From: Planosporangium thailandense
Lineage (GTDB): Bacteria > Actinomycetota > Actinomycetes > Mycobacteriales > Micromonosporaceae
Direction: 5' to 3'
DNA length: 64,000 bases
Assembly (NCBI RefSeq): GCF_011947195.1
Contig: NZ_JAATVY010000020.1
Coordinates: forward strand, 1-64,000
The position numbers and the translations under genes were made by a program. How positions within the stretch are numbered: the first letter of the stretch is position 1; each line of letters opens with the position of its first letter. This document shows, piece by piece, positions 46,800 through 55,629 of this stretch. The notes under the pieces are model-generated. The model worked only from the letters and a program-made list of their open reading frames with translations, had not been told where the DNA came from and made no database searches.

Positions 46800-48233
46800 A
46801 TGCCGCATGGCGCGCTCAGTCCACTCCGGATCCAGTACGAGTTCTGGAGTCGCGACGATGTCGTCGCTGCCTTACGCACTCGGGATATCGGAGCACTCTT
46901 CCGGCTCATCCGTCGCTACACCGGGGCGAGCCAGACCCAGCTCGGCATAGCGGTCGGCCTGGAGCAGGGCTACGTCAGCCGCATCATCAGCGGGCGGAAG
47001 GTGATGACGATCGACGTGCTCGAGCGCATCGCCGACGGTTGTGGAATGCCTGACGAGGCTCGCATCACGGTCGGCTTGGCGCCCTGCCGCACTGCCGCCG
47101 ATGACACATCAACGATCTCAGCCGGGCAGGCCGACGGTTCGTGGCAGTGCGCAGTCGGGCGTGCGGTCGAGTTTTGGGGAGGTGACGTGGAACGTCGGGA
47201 TATGCTCCGCTACGGGGTGTTCAGTGCCGCCGGCTACGCCCTGCCAGCGTTGCAGTGGTTCACCTCAGAGGACGACCTCCCCCACTCCATCGCTGGGCGG
47301 CGGACGGTCGGCCAGCCCGACGTCGACATGATCCGCGAGATGACCGGCACGCTGCGCCAACTGGACAACCAGTACGGCGGCGTTCGGACCCGCGCGACCG
47401 CCGCGCGTTACCTCTACAGCGAAGTAGCGCCGCTACTGCGGGACGGGCGCTTCGACGATCGAACCGGCCGCTTACTGTTCAGCGCGGTGGCAGAGGTGTC
47501 CCAGCTTGCTGGGTGGATGGCCTACGACAGTGGCGAACATGGGGTGGCGCAGCGGTATCTCACCCATGCGCTCGATCTCGCGCGTTCGGCCGGCGACCGA
47601 CCGCTCGGTGCGGAGATCCTCGCTGCCATGAGCCATCAGGCCACCTATCTCGGTGACGCCCGTACGGCGATCGACCTTGCCCGTGCGGCTCGCCGGACGG
47701 CAGCGGAGGCCGGTATCCAGGTGCTGGTTGCGGAGGCTGCCGTCATGGAGGCACATGCGCATGCGCGAGGCGGAGATGGCCGAGCCTGCGCCACGTCATT
47801 GTCGCGCGCTGAGCAGGCACTTGACCGGGCCGACCGCAGTCTCGACCCGCAATGGATCTCCTACTTCGACACCGCGTACATGTCGGCCAAGTTCGCACAC
47901 TGCTTCCGCGAGCTGGGTCAGGCCAGGAAAGCCGAGCACTTCGCGATCCAGTCGCTGCGTATGGACGGTCGGTACGTTCGCGGCCGGACGTTTAACCTGC
48001 TCCTCCTGGCAACGACGCACGCCCAGCAGGACGACTACGAACGCGCCTGCGTAATCGGCGGGCAGGCGCTGACCCTTATGGCCCAGATTCAGTCTGTGCG
48101 CGCGGTCGAGTACCTGCGCGTGTTGCAGGAACGGCTCAGTCGGTACGCGACGTTTCCGGTGGTGCGGCAGTTCAACGCCCGCGCTGCGGCTGCTACGGGG
48201 CGCGACGCTCAGGCCTCCAGCTCGCCGCGCTGA
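46800..48233 (+). CDS. XRE-family regulator with TPR-like C-terminal region
   Basis: This 477-residue protein has an N-terminal XRE helix-turn-helix (about residues 30-85, TQLGIAVGLEQGYVSRIISG) and a long helical TPR-like region (about residues 190-460). Proteins of this layout (NsdA-like and others) regulate development or secondary metabolism in streptomycetes, often sensing a peptide or small ligand through the TPR part. Codon use is less GC-biased than surrounding core genes. It runs into the convergent NUDIX gene, overlapping it by 25 bp at the 3' ends. Confidence 0.82.
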   Translation: MPHGALSPLRIQYEFWSRDDVVAALRTRDIGALFRLIRRYTGASQTQLGIAVGLEQGYVSRIISGRKVMTIDVLERIADGCGMPDEARITVGLAPCRTAADDTSTISAGQADGSWQCAVGRAVEFWGGDVERRDMLRYGVFSAAGYALPALQWFTSEDDLPHSIAGRRTVGQPDVDMIREMTGTLRQLDNQYGGVRTRATAARYLYSEVAPLLRDGRFDDRTGRLLFSAVAEVSQLAGWMAYDSGEHGVAQRYLTHALDLARSAGDRPLGAEILAAMSHQATYLGDARTAIDLARAARRTAAEAGIQVLVAEAAVMEAHAHARGGDGRACATSLSRAEQALDRADRSLDPQWISYFDTAYMSAKFAHCFRELGQARKAEHFAIQSLRMDGRYVRGRTFNLLLLATTHAQQDDYERACVIGGQALTLMAQIQSVRAVEYLRVLQERLSRYATFPVVRQFNARAAAATGRDAQASSSPR

Positions 48234-48778
48234 CGCCGGGCGAGCACGTCGAGTATGCCGACGACCGAGGCCGCACCGACGATCTCACCTCGCGCGATGT
48301 AGTCCAGGACCTTATCGAGCGGAATCCAGTCGATCCGCTCGGCCTCGTTGACGTCCTCGGGGGTACCGACGTAGTCCGCGCCGCGCGCGAGGAACAGTAG
48401 GTTCTCCGCGTCGGCGGTCCCCACCATAGGCTGGAATGACAGCAGCGGCTCGATGCTCCGCGGTCGCCACCCGGTCTCTTCCTCGACCTCGCGGGCGGCC
48501 GTGGTGGCTGGGTCTTCCGACTCGTCGACGTAGCCGCCGGGCAGCTCCCATACCCAGCGGTCGATGATGAACCGGTGGCGCCACATCATGAGGACCCGGT
48601 CGTCTTCATCGAGCACGACCACGATCGCGGCCTTCGGCAGCCGAAGCACGTACTGCTCGAACCGCACTCCATCGGGCAGTTCCACCTCGGCGATGCTCCA
48701 TCGCGCCCGACGCGTGTCGTCGATGACGCGCTCACCGTGGATGGTCCAACGCGTCAACTCAGCCGGTCCCTCGGTCAC
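48209..48778 (-). CDS. NUDIX hydrolase (ADP-ribose pyrophosphatase-like)
   Basis: This 189-residue protein has a complete NUDIX box: GYVDESEDPATTAAREVEEE followed by TGW (G-x5-E-x7-REV-EEE-T-G-W). N-terminal strands precede, as in ADP-ribose and nucleotide-sugar pyrophosphatases. The start is GTG 48778; the minus-strand hexamer TACGGT (48785-48790) lies 6 nt upstream, the pattern of a leaderless transcript. A longer frame to 48880 enters the neighbouring hairpin and is rejected. XRE-TPR and NUDIX genes are often neighbours in actinomycetes. Confidence 0.83.
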   Translation of the reverse strand: MTEGPAELTRWTIHGERVIDDTRRARWSIAEVELPDGVRFEQYVLRLPKAAIVVVLDEDDRVLMMWRHRFIIDRWVWELPGGYVDESEDPATTAAREVEEETGWRPRSIEPLLSFQPMVGTADAENLLFLARGADYVGTPEDVNEAERIDWIPLDKVLDYIARGEIVGAASVVGILDVLARRQRGELEA

Positions 48779-48784
48779 GCTTCG

Positions 48785-48790
48785 ACCGTA
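48785..48790 (-). promoter_or_regulatory. -10 box of a probable leaderless NUDIX transcript
   Basis: TACGGT (TANNNT form) ends 6 nt before GTG 48778 with no ribosome-binding site between, so transcription should begin at or near the start codon. Confidence 0.55.
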
Positions 48791-48824
48791 CTCGACGCCC
48801 CGGTCGGGAAGTTCCCGGCAGCAG

Positions 48825-48868
48825 CCGACAGGCGCGCCCAACGAAGATCCCTCGGGCGCGCCTGTCGG
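48825..48868. terminator. 15-bp perfect hairpin after the PD-(D/E)XK gene
   Basis: Arms 48825-48839 and 48854-48868 are perfectly complementary with a 14-nt loop. It begins 5 bp past the stop of the minus-strand nuclease-fold gene and separates it from the NUDIX promoter. Confidence 0.7.
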
Positions 48869-48872
48869 CGAT

Positions 48873-50297
48873 CTAGACATCGACCGGAGTATCCCGGTTG
48901 TCCACCTGCGTCGACACTTGGTCTTCGATTCTGGCTTGGCTTAGGTCGCTGCCCTCCGACTGCGGGCCATCTTGAGACGAGATCGCGGTGGAGACCAGGC
49001 TCGCAGGTACTGGCTCGACGGGTTTGGGATCATCCGGAGAGCGCAACCGGGGGGCCGCCGGCATCCACGGCTTCAGGTTCTGGATCACCTGCGCATAGAA
49101 GTCGTCGATGGCACCGAGAAGTGAATCGATGAACGATCCACGGCCGGTTCCGCGCTTGGTACCGGCCGGGTAGGTCATCGCTATGCGAAAAGAACGGAGC
49201 TCTTTAGCGGTGTCGCCGATCAGGATTGTCGGCTCAGTGCGGACCGCCCCCAGCAGTTCAGCCTTACCTGGTCCACGGGCATGCATGGTGAACGCCTCGA
49301 TGCGCACGTTGTCTGGGGCTTCTTTGAGCTGGCGCACCAACCAATTGACCCTTGTCGTGGGCCTGCCCTCACGCGGCGCCTCAACATCCACATGGCACGT
49401 GACCTTTCCGGCTCGCAGGTCAGCCGTCACCTGCAGCGGACCAACAGCACCGGGAATCTTGAGGCCTGCCGTCATCGTTCCAACGCTTGCCAGCTGGGTG
49501 CCAAGTGCCTGCGTTCGCGTGGCAGGTTCGCTGACCTCCCGACGTGTGAGCGCAGGCATAACTTCAGTACCAAGCTGCCTTCCCAACTTCAGGCCGGCGT
49601 ACCGAACCAAAGCGTCGAAGCGCCCAGCCACTTCAGGAACAACCTTGTCGCCTGGGCGCAGAGTGCCTGCGCTGATTGCCTCGCGCGTTGGGACCCAGGC
49701 CGGGCCCATGTCGCTGAACTCCATGGCACCCGATCGGGGGTGCTCAAGATACCGAATCAGCTCACCGAGGATCCATGCCTGGTCGGGATCCGCGACTCCT
49801 CGGTATTCCTTCTGCATCACTGCAGCGGTGAGGATCTCGGTCCAGGGCAAGTGATGGAGCGAGACCTTCCTCAGCTTCCGCTTGTCGACCGGTGTCGGAT
49901 GCTGCCCGGGGATGGGCGGAATCTCGTTGGAGATGGTGATAACCGCATCGAAGCCCTGCTCGCGCGCGATGTCCAAGTAACGCTCAAGCTGCTCCGTAGC
50001 CAGCTGATTGCTCCCGGTTTTTACCTCGACAAGGGCAGTCCACTGTCGCTGCCCACGGGTCACCCTGATCAGGCCGTCTGGGAAGTACTGCTTGTCGCCA
50101 AGCTTGAAAGGAACCTCGATGAAGGTCTGCACCGTCCCGGCCGGCGCACCGTACGGCTGGGTGAGCGCCCGACCAAACTCCCGTACCGCGCTCATTACCG
50201 CCAGGAGCGCCGAGGTCGCTCGACGCTCCTGCTCCTCAGCGCCGTTGATCCCGGAGGTGGGGATGAGACGCGCAGCGAGCCAGGTCTCCTCAGACAT
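48873..50297 (-). CDS. Uncharacterised protein with PD-(D/E)XK nuclease-like core
   Basis: This 474-residue protein I cannot name. Residues 55-125 carry a PD-(D/E)XK pattern: E61, P73-D74 (YFPDGLIRV), then E91-V-K93 (ALVEVKTGSNQ), followed by the helix TEQLERYLDIAREQGFDAVI. The order acid-PD-ExK fits restriction-like nucleases. The middle and C-terminal regions (about 240-420) are beta-rich and unrecognised; the last 55 residues are disordered and acidic. GC and codon bias are lower than in flanking metabolic genes. The ATG has a GGAGTGATG-type site. No methylase or helicase is adjacent. Confidence 0.65.
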   Translation of the reverse strand: MSEETWLAARLIPTSGINGAEEQERRATSALLAVMSAVREFGRALTQPYGAPAGTVQTFIEVPFKLGDKQYFPDGLIRVTRGQRQWTALVEVKTGSNQLATEQLERYLDIAREQGFDAVITISNEIPPIPGQHPTPVDKRKLRKVSLHHLPWTEILTAAVMQKEYRGVADPDQAWILGELIRYLEHPRSGAMEFSDMGPAWVPTREAISAGTLRPGDKVVPEVAGRFDALVRYAGLKLGRQLGTEVMPALTRREVSEPATRTQALGTQLASVGTMTAGLKIPGAVGPLQVTADLRAGKVTCHVDVEAPREGRPTTRVNWLVRQLKEAPDNVRIEAFTMHARGPGKAELLGAVRTEPTILIGDTAKELRSFRIAMTYPAGTKRGTGRGSFIDSLLGAIDDFYAQVIQNLKPWMPAAPRLRSPDDPKPVEPVPASLVSTAISSQDGPQSEGSDLSQARIEDQVSTQVDNRDTPVDV

Positions 50298-50659
50298 TCA
50301 TCACTCCTCGTGGCAGGGGCTTAACGCAACTTACTCCTGCATTGACGAAGGGAACGGATGCCGTAACCGGAACGAGTGCACATGAAGAGTTGACCGTACG
50401 GCTCAAACTGCTGGCACTTCTGGATAGACCGCTCCCAATCAGTAGCGGTAGCTGAAGCGGTGCAGCAACTCGCCGACGCCAAGCTACGGGAGTAGTCCTG
50501 ACGCCAGGCCTGGACGTGTGTGTCCAACACACTGCAACGTTTGACACCGGGAAAACTTGCCTGGCACCCCTCGGTCTCGAGGGGAAGCACCAGCAGATAC
50601 AGATCGGCCGTCGCCCGCAGCGACTGCGAGCGACGGCCGACCTATCAATACAGACCCGC
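50298..50659. other. 362-bp intergenic region of lower GC
   Basis: No gene is supported here. A Cys/Ser-rich minus-strand frame (50321-50590) has atypical codon use and no ribosome-binding site. The only clear element is the hairpin at 50604-50640. The base composition matches the accessory genes to the left, so the boundary of acquired DNA may lie near 50600. Confidence 0.5.
50604..50640 (-). terminator. 11-bp hairpin after the MBL-mscR unit
   Basis: Arms TCGGCCGTCGC (50604-50614) and GCGACGGCCGA (50630-50640) lie 20 bp beyond the stop of the minus-strand MBL gene, where a terminator is expected. Confidence 0.6.
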
Positions 50660-51289
50660 TCAGTGCCCCCGGGCCAGCCATTCCTCCACGTCACCGGCTT
50701 CCGCGCCGATGCTCGTGTCGGACCCGTGCCCGGTGTGGACGACCGTCTCCCCCGGCAACGACAACAGCCGCTGCCGGATCGACTCCACGATCGTCGGGAA
50801 GTCGCTGTACGACCGGCCCGTGGCGCCCGGCCCGCCCTGGAACAGCGTGTCCCCGGTGAACACGACACCCAGCGAAGGCGCGTACAGGCACACCGCACCC
50901 GGCGCGTGACCGGGCGTGTGCCGGACCTCCAGCTCCGTACCGGCGACCGGGAGCCGCTGCCCATCGGACAGCGAACCGTCAGGCGCCCGGTCCGGGTGGG
51001 TCATGTCCCACAGCACCCGGTCGTCGGGGTGCAGCAGGATCGGCGCTCCGGTGGCAGCCGCCAACGCGGGTGCCGCGTCGATGTGGTCGTTGTGCGCGTG
51101 GGTGCACACGATCGCGACGACCCGCCGCTCCCCGACCGCCGAGGCGATCGCGGCCGCGTCGTGGGCGGCGTCGATGACGACCACCTCATTGTCGTCGCCG
51201 ACCAGCCAGACGTTGTTGTCGACGTCCCAGGTGCCACCGTCCAGGCTGAACGTGCCGGAGGTGACCAGATGCTCGACCCGTGCGGCCAT
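50660..51289 (-). CDS. MBL-fold metallo-hydrolase linked to mycothiol-dependent dehydrogenase
   Basis: This 209-residue metallo-beta-lactamase-fold hydrolase has HAHNDHID (the H-x-H-x-D-H zinc motif), the second-shell histidine in HTPGHAPG, the bridging Asp in FTGDTLF and a terminal HTGHG. Genes of this kind follow the mycothiol-dependent formaldehyde dehydrogenase gene in many actinobacteria and probably hydrolyse S-formylmycothiol or a related thioester. ATG 51289 overlaps the mscR stop by one base. Confidence 0.8.
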   Translation of the reverse strand: MAARVEHLVTSGTFSLDGGTWDVDNNVWLVGDDNEVVVIDAAHDAAAIASAVGERRVVAIVCTHAHNDHIDAAPALAAATGAPILLHPDDRVLWDMTHPDRAPDGSLSDGQRLPVAGTELEVRHTPGHAPGAVCLYAPSLGVVFTGDTLFQGGPGATGRSYSDFPTIVESIRQRLLSLPGETVVHTGHGSDTSIGAEAGDVEEWLARGH

Positions 51290-52374
51290 CAGAGGATGAC
51301 CACCGAGCGCAGCACGTCGCCGTGGTGCATCTTCTCGAACGCCTGCTCGACGTCGTCGAGGCCGATCTTCTCGGAGACGAACGCGTCGAGGTCGAGGCGC
51401 CCCTGCTGGTACAGGTCGACCAGCATCGGGAAGTCGCGCGAGGGCAGGCAGTCGCCGTACCACGACGACTTCAGCGAACCGCCCCGGCCGAACACGTCCA
51501 GCAGCGGCAGTTCGAGCTTCATCTCCGGGGTGGGCACGCCGACGAGCACGACCGTACCGGCGAGGTCGCGGGCGTAGAACGCCTGCTTGTACGTCTCCGG
51601 CCGGCCGACCGCGTCGATGACGACGTCGGCGCCGAACCCGCCGGTCAGCGACTGGATCGCTGCGACCGGGTCGCCTTCGGAGGCGTTGACCGTGTGGGTG
51701 GCGCCGAGCTTCTTCGCCCACTCCAGCTTCCGCGGGTCCACGTCGACCGCGATGATCTTCGCCGCGCCCGCCAGCCGCGCGCCGGCGATGGCCGCGTCGC
51801 CGACGCCGCCGCAGCCGATGACGGCGACCGAGTCACCGCGGGTGACGTTACCGGTGTTGATCGCGGCGCCCAGGCCGGCCATCACGCCGCAGCCGAGCAG
51901 GCCGACTGCGGCCGGGGACGCGCTCGGGTCGACCTTGGTGCACTGGCCGGCCGCGACGAGGGTCTTCTCGACGAACGCGCCGATGCCCAGGGCCGGCGAC
52001 AGTTCGGTGCCGTCGGCGAGCGTCATCTTCTGCTTGGCGTTGTGGGTGTTGAAGCAGTACCACGGGCGGCCGCGCAGGCAGGCCCGGCACTGACCGCAGA
52101 CGGCGCGCCAGTTGAGGACGACGAAGTCGCCGGGGGCCACCTCGGTGACGCCCTCGCCGACCGCCTCGACCACGCCGGCTGCCTCGTGGCCGAGCAGGAA
52201 CGGGAAGTCGTCGTTGATGCCGCCCTCGCGGTAGTGCAGGTCGGTGTGGCAGACGCCGCACGCCTGTACCTTCACCAGCGCCTCGCCCGGACCCGGGTCC
52301 GGCACGATGATCGTCTCGACCGAGACCGGGGCGCCCTTGCTTAGGGCGACGACTCCGCGTACCTCGTGTGCCAT
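51289..52374 (-). CDS. mscR: S-(hydroxymethyl)mycothiol dehydrogenase
   Basis: This 361-residue zinc medium-chain dehydrogenase has the catalytic cysteine in GVCHTDLH (C42), GHEAAG histidine, structural zinc CGQCRAC plus WYC, and the NAD-binding GCGGVGDA. The segments [15 protein letters not shown] and [14 protein letters not shown] mark the mycothiol-dependent formaldehyde dehydrogenase group. It oxidises the formaldehyde-mycothiol adduct. ATG 52374 has CAGGAG upstream; seven codons earlier another start (52395) is possible. In this window formaldehyde is expected from Rieske and oxidase N-demethylation. Confidence 0.87.
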   Translation of the reverse strand: MAHEVRGVVALSKGAPVSVETIIVPDPGPGEALVKVQACGVCHTDLHYREGGINDDFPFLLGHEAAGVVEAVGEGVTEVAPGDFVVLNWRAVCGQCRACLRGRPWYCFNTHNAKQKMTLADGTELSPALGIGAFVEKTLVAAGQCTKVDPSASPAAVGLLGCGVMAGLGAAINTGNVTRGDSVAVIGCGGVGDAAIAGARLAGAAKIIAVDVDPRKLEWAKKLGATHTVNASEGDPVAAIQSLTGGFGADVVIDAVGRPETYKQAFYARDLAGTVVLVGVPTPEMKLELPLLDVFGRGGSLKSSWYGDCLPSRDFPMLVDLYQQGRLDLDAFVSEKIGLDDVEQAFEKMHHGDVLRSVVIL

Positions 52375-52425
52375 CGACGTTGTGCTCCTGTTCAAGAAAA
52401 TTGGTTACGCGTCGAACGGGTTCAG

Positions 52426-53298
52426 TTACCGGAAGACCACTGTACGGTTCCCATTAAGTAGGACGCGCCGCTCCACGATCGCCTGGACGGCGTGGGCCAG
52501 CGCCAGGCACTCGACCTCACGGCCGATCGCGGTCAGCTCGGCGGGGGTCTTGGTGTGGTCTACCCGCACGACCTCCTGCTCGATGATGGGTCCCTCGTCG
52601 AGGTCCGAGGTGACGAAGTGCGCCGTCGCTCCGATCAGCTTCACCCCTCGGGCGTACGCCTGGTGGTACGGCCGGGCGCCGGCGAAGCTGGGCAGGAACG
52701 AGTGGTGGATGTTCACCGCCCGGCCGGCGAGGGCGTCGCACAGCTCCGGCGACAGCACCTGCATGTACCGGGCCAGCACCACCAGGTCGACCTGGTGCTC
52801 GGCGACGATCTCCAGCAGGCGCTCCTCGGCCTGGGGTTTCGTCTCCGGGGTGACCGGCACGTGGTAGTACGGCAGCTTGTGGGACGCCGCCAGGTCGGCG
52901 AAGTCGGGGTGGTTGGAGACGATGCCGACGATCTCGGCGTTCAGCGATCCGATGCTCCACCGGAACAGCAGGTCGTTGAGGCAGTGCCCGAGACGGGAGA
53001 CCATCAGCAGCAGGCGCGGCCGGTCGTCGACGGCGTGGATGCCCCACTCCATGTCGGGGCGGGCCGCGCTCGCGGCGAACCGGGCCCGCAGCGCGGCGAC
53101 ATCGAGGTCGATGCCTGGGCGCCGGAACTGGATCCGCAGGAAGAAGCGGCCGGAGTCCCGGTCGCCGAACTGCTGGCTCTCCATGATGTCGCAGTCGTTT
53201 GCGACGAGGAAGCCGGTGACCGAGTGCACGATGCCCGGCCGGTCCTCGCAGGTGAGCGTGAAGACGAATTCGCGTGCCTGTTCGGTCATGACGGTCAC
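52426..53298 (-). CDS. purU: Formyltetrahydrofolate deformylase
   Basis: This 290-residue enzyme hydrolyses 10-formyl-THF to formate and THF, regenerating free folate. An N-terminal ACT-like region ([15 protein letters not shown]) is followed by the formyltransferase-fold catalytic part with [10 protein letters not shown] and [18 protein letters not shown] 53298 overlaps the glyA stop (GTGA); ATG 53289 is a close alternative. Together with GlyA and the folate-linked dimethylglycine oxidase it balances C1 units during betaine catabolism. Confidence 0.9.
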   Translation of the reverse strand: MTVMTEQAREFVFTLTCEDRPGIVHSVTGFLVANDCDIMESQQFGDRDSGRFFLRIQFRRPGIDLDVAALRARFAASAARPDMEWGIHAVDDRPRLLLMVSRLGHCLNDLLFRWSIGSLNAEIVGIVSNHPDFADLAASHKLPYYHVPVTPETKPQAEERLLEIVAEHQVDLVVLARYMQVLSPELCDALAGRAVNIHHSFLPSFAGARPYHQAYARGVKLIGATAHFVTSDLDEGPIIEQEVVRVDHTKTPAELTAIGREVECLALAHAVQAIVERRVLLNGNRTVVFR

Positions 53299-54581
53299 AG
53301 TTCCGCGTAGAGCGGGTGGCGACGGGCCAGGTCGGCGACGCGGGCGCGCAGCTTCTCGCCGAGCGCCTCGTCGAACGCGGGCTGGAGCGCGGTGGCGATC
53401 ACGTCGGCCACCTCACGGAAGTCCTCGGCGCCGAAGCCGCGGGTGGCCAGCGCCGGCGTGCCGATACGCAGCCCCGAGGTGACCATCGGCGGGCGGGGGT
53501 CGAACGGTACCGCGTTGCGGTTGACGGTGATGCCGATGTGGTGCAGCCGGTCCTCGGCCTGCTTGCCGTCGAGTTCGGAGTCGCGCAGGTCGACCAGGAC
53601 CAGGTGCACGTCGGTACCGCCGGTGAGCACTTTGACCCCCGCGGCCGGGTCGGTGGCGGTGAGCCGGTCGGCCAGGATCTGGGCGCCTTCGAGGGTGCGC
53701 TGCTGCCGCTCGCGGAAGGGTTGCGACGCGGCGACCTTGAAGGCGACCGCCTTCGCCGCGATGACGTGCTCGAGGGGGCCGCCCTGCTGGCCGGGGAACA
53801 CGGCGGAGGCGATCTTCTTGCCCAGGTCGGGGTCGGCGCTGAGGATGACGCCGCCACGCGGGCCGCCGAGCGTCTTGTGGGTGGTCGTGGTGACCACGTG
53901 GGCGTGCGGCACGGGGCTGGGGTGCAGCCCGGCGGCGACCAGGCCGGCGAAGTGCGCCATGTCCACCATGAGGTAGGCGCCGACCTCGTCGGCGATCCGG
54001 CGGAAGTGCGCGAAGTCGAGCTGGCGCGGGTACGCCGACCAGCCGGCGATGATGAGCTTGGGCCGGTGCTCGCGCGCCAGCCGCTCCACCTCGTCCATGT
54101 CGACCAGGCAGTCGGACTCACGGACGTGGTACGCGACGACGTTGTAGAGCTTGCCGGAGAAGTTGATGCGCATGCCGTGCGTCAGGTGCCCGCCGTGCGC
54201 GAGGTCGAGGCCGAGGATCGTGTCCCCGGGGGTCAGCAGCGCCATCATCGCGGCGGCGTTGGCCTGTGCGCCCGAGTGCGGCTGCACGTTGGCGTACTCC
54301 GCGCCGAACAGCGCCTTCACCCGGTCGATCGCCAACTGCTCGGTGACGTCGACGTACTCGCAGCCCCCGTAGTAGCGGCGGCCCGGGTAACCCTCGGCAT
54401 ACTTGTTGGTCAGCACCGATCCCTGGGCTTCCATGACCGCGCGCGGAGCGAAGTTCTCCGAAGCGATCATCTCCAGCGTCGTCTGCTGGCGTCGTAGCTC
54501 CTGGTCGACCGCGTGGGCGACCTCCGGATCGAGCTCGGCGAGTGGCAGATCGAGCAGCGTGCGGGAATCGACATGGACCAT
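53295..54581 (-). CDS. glyA: Serine hydroxymethyltransferase
   Basis: This 428-residue PLP enzyme interconverts glycine plus methylene-THF with serine. The PLP lysine is K236 ([14 protein letters not shown]), with DMAHFAGL near residue 207 and [16 protein letters not shown] near 58. ATG 54581 follows AAGGAGT; the frame extension to 54641 has no ribosome-binding site. In this operon with purU, and with sdaA 21 kb away, it likely works in the glycine-to-serine direction. It is likely a pathway-specific copy. A GTTGCGT element lies about 50 bp upstream of its start. Confidence 0.92.
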   Translation of the reverse strand: MVHVDSRTLLDLPLAELDPEVAHAVDQELRRQQTTLEMIASENFAPRAVMEAQGSVLTNKYAEGYPGRRYYGGCEYVDVTEQLAIDRVKALFGAEYANVQPHSGAQANAAAMMALLTPGDTILGLDLAHGGHLTHGMRINFSGKLYNVVAYHVRESDCLVDMDEVERLAREHRPKLIIAGWSAYPRQLDFAHFRRIADEVGAYLMVDMAHFAGLVAAGLHPSPVPHAHVVTTTTHKTLGGPRGGVILSADPDLGKKIASAVFPGQQGGPLEHVIAAKAVAFKVAASQPFRERQQRTLEGAQILADRLTATDPAAGVKVLTGGTDVHLVLVDLRDSELDGKQAEDRLHHIGITVNRNAVPFDPRPPMVTSGLRIGTPALATRGFGAEDFREVADVIATALQPAFDEALGEKLRARVADLARRHPLYAEL

Positions 54582-54627
54582 GAACTGACTCCTTCGCGGT
54601 GACCAACAGTTGCACCATACGATGCGC

Positions 54628-54644
54628 GTTGCGTAAAGCACAAC
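54628..54644. promoter_or_regulatory. IclR-type operator candidate upstream of glyA
   Basis: GTTGCGTAAAGCACAAC is a 17-bp pseudo-palindrome (GTTG...CAAC arms). It matches the site at 55574 at 13 of 17 positions and shares its left half with those at 55555 and 36071. Confidence 0.65.
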
Positions 54645-54663
54645 GCCGTACCCGAAGATTCCC

Positions 54664-55455
54664 TCAGCCGAAGAAGCCCATCTGCGCGCTCACCTCGTTG
54701 GCGGCAGCGACGACGTGCTGCGCGATCCTCGGGAACTCGTCCGGGGGCAGGCGGTAGGCGGGGCCCGAGACACTCAGCGCCGCGATCACAGTACCGTCAG
54801 CGCCCCGCACCGGCGCGGCGACCGCGTTCAAACCGACCTCGTACTCCTCGGCGGTGCAGCCCCAGCCGAGCGCCTTGATCTGGTCCAGCTCGAGCGCGAG
54901 CACCTGCGGGTCGGTGATGGTGGCGGCGGTGAACCGTTCGAGGGGCTGGGCGAGGATGCGGGCGCGCTCACTGGCGGACGCGTACGCGACGAGCACCTTC
55001 CCACTCGACGTGGCGTGCAGCGGCGTCTGCTGGCCGACCCAGTTGTAGCTGGCGACCGACGACGCGCCGAGGGCCTGGGTGACGTTCACCGCCCGGTCGG
55101 CGTCGCGGATCGCGATGTTGACGGTCTCGCCCAGGGCGGCAGCGAGCCGGTCGCACGCCACGCGACTCTGTCGGGTCAGGTCGAGCTGGGCGGTGATGGC
55201 GCCGGCCAACCGCACGATCCCGAAGCCGAGCCGGTAGTTGCCCCGCTCCTCGGCCTGCTCGACGAAGCCGCGGTTTTCCAGGACGGCCAGGAGCCGGAAC
55301 GCGGTGGACTTGTGTACGCCAAGCTCCTTGCCGATGTCGGTGACACCCGCTTCGCCCCGGCGCGCCAGGATTTCGAGAATATTGAGTGCACGGTCGACGG
55401 ACTGGACGAGGGCGGGACCGGCGTCACCCGGCCTGGAGTCGACAGAGTTGCTCAT
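54664..55455 (-). CDS. IclR-family transcriptional regulator
   Basis: This 263-residue regulator has an N-terminal winged helix ([38 protein letters not shown], about residues 24-62) and a C-terminal GAF-like effector domain (THAT-like [14 protein letters not shown]). It lies between the glyA-purU unit and the divergent reductase-ferredoxin-betA unit and is the natural regulator of both. GTTGCGT-type sites occur on both sides and at two distant pathway promoters. Whether it activates or represses is not visible. Confidence 0.87.
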   Translation of the reverse strand: MSNSVDSRPGDAGPALVQSVDRALNILEILARRGEAGVTDIGKELGVHKSTAFRLLAVLENRGFVEQAEERGNYRLGFGIVRLAGAITAQLDLTRQSRVACDRLAAALGETVNIAIRDADRAVNVTQALGASSVASYNWVGQQTPLHATSSGKVLVAYASASERARILAQPLERFTAATITDPQVLALELDQIKALGWGCTAEEYEVGLNAVAAPVRGADGTVIAALSVSGPAYRLPPDEFPRIAQHVVAAANEVSAQMGFFG

Positions 55456-55554
55456 GGCGCAACCGTAAGCGAAATCCGACGATATCGCGAGGTCCACCCA
55501 CCGTGTAAAGAGCCGGTTTCGTGTCTTGACTAGGCCCGAGCCTGCGTGCACGCT

Positions 55555-55590
55555 GTTGCGTAATTCACGAACCGTTTCGTATGTCACAAC
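55555..55590. promoter_or_regulatory. Tandem IclR-type operator candidates upstream of reductase gene
   Basis: Two 17-bp elements, GTTGCGTAATTCACGAA (55555-55571) and GTTTCGTATGTCACAAC (55574-55590), lie 19 bp apart start to start. Both fit GTTKCGTAWNNCACRAM. They occupy the divergent region between the iclR gene and the reductase gene, 40-75 bp upstream of the latter. Confidence 0.65.
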
Positions 55591-55629
55591 GGAGCGGTTC
55601 GACGCCTGTCGCGATTCGGAGGTACCGGC

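Noticed and set aside
50321-50590. Small minus-strand gene of 89 codons
   Set aside because: Cys/Ser-rich, no ribosome-binding site, codon use unlike any neighbour.
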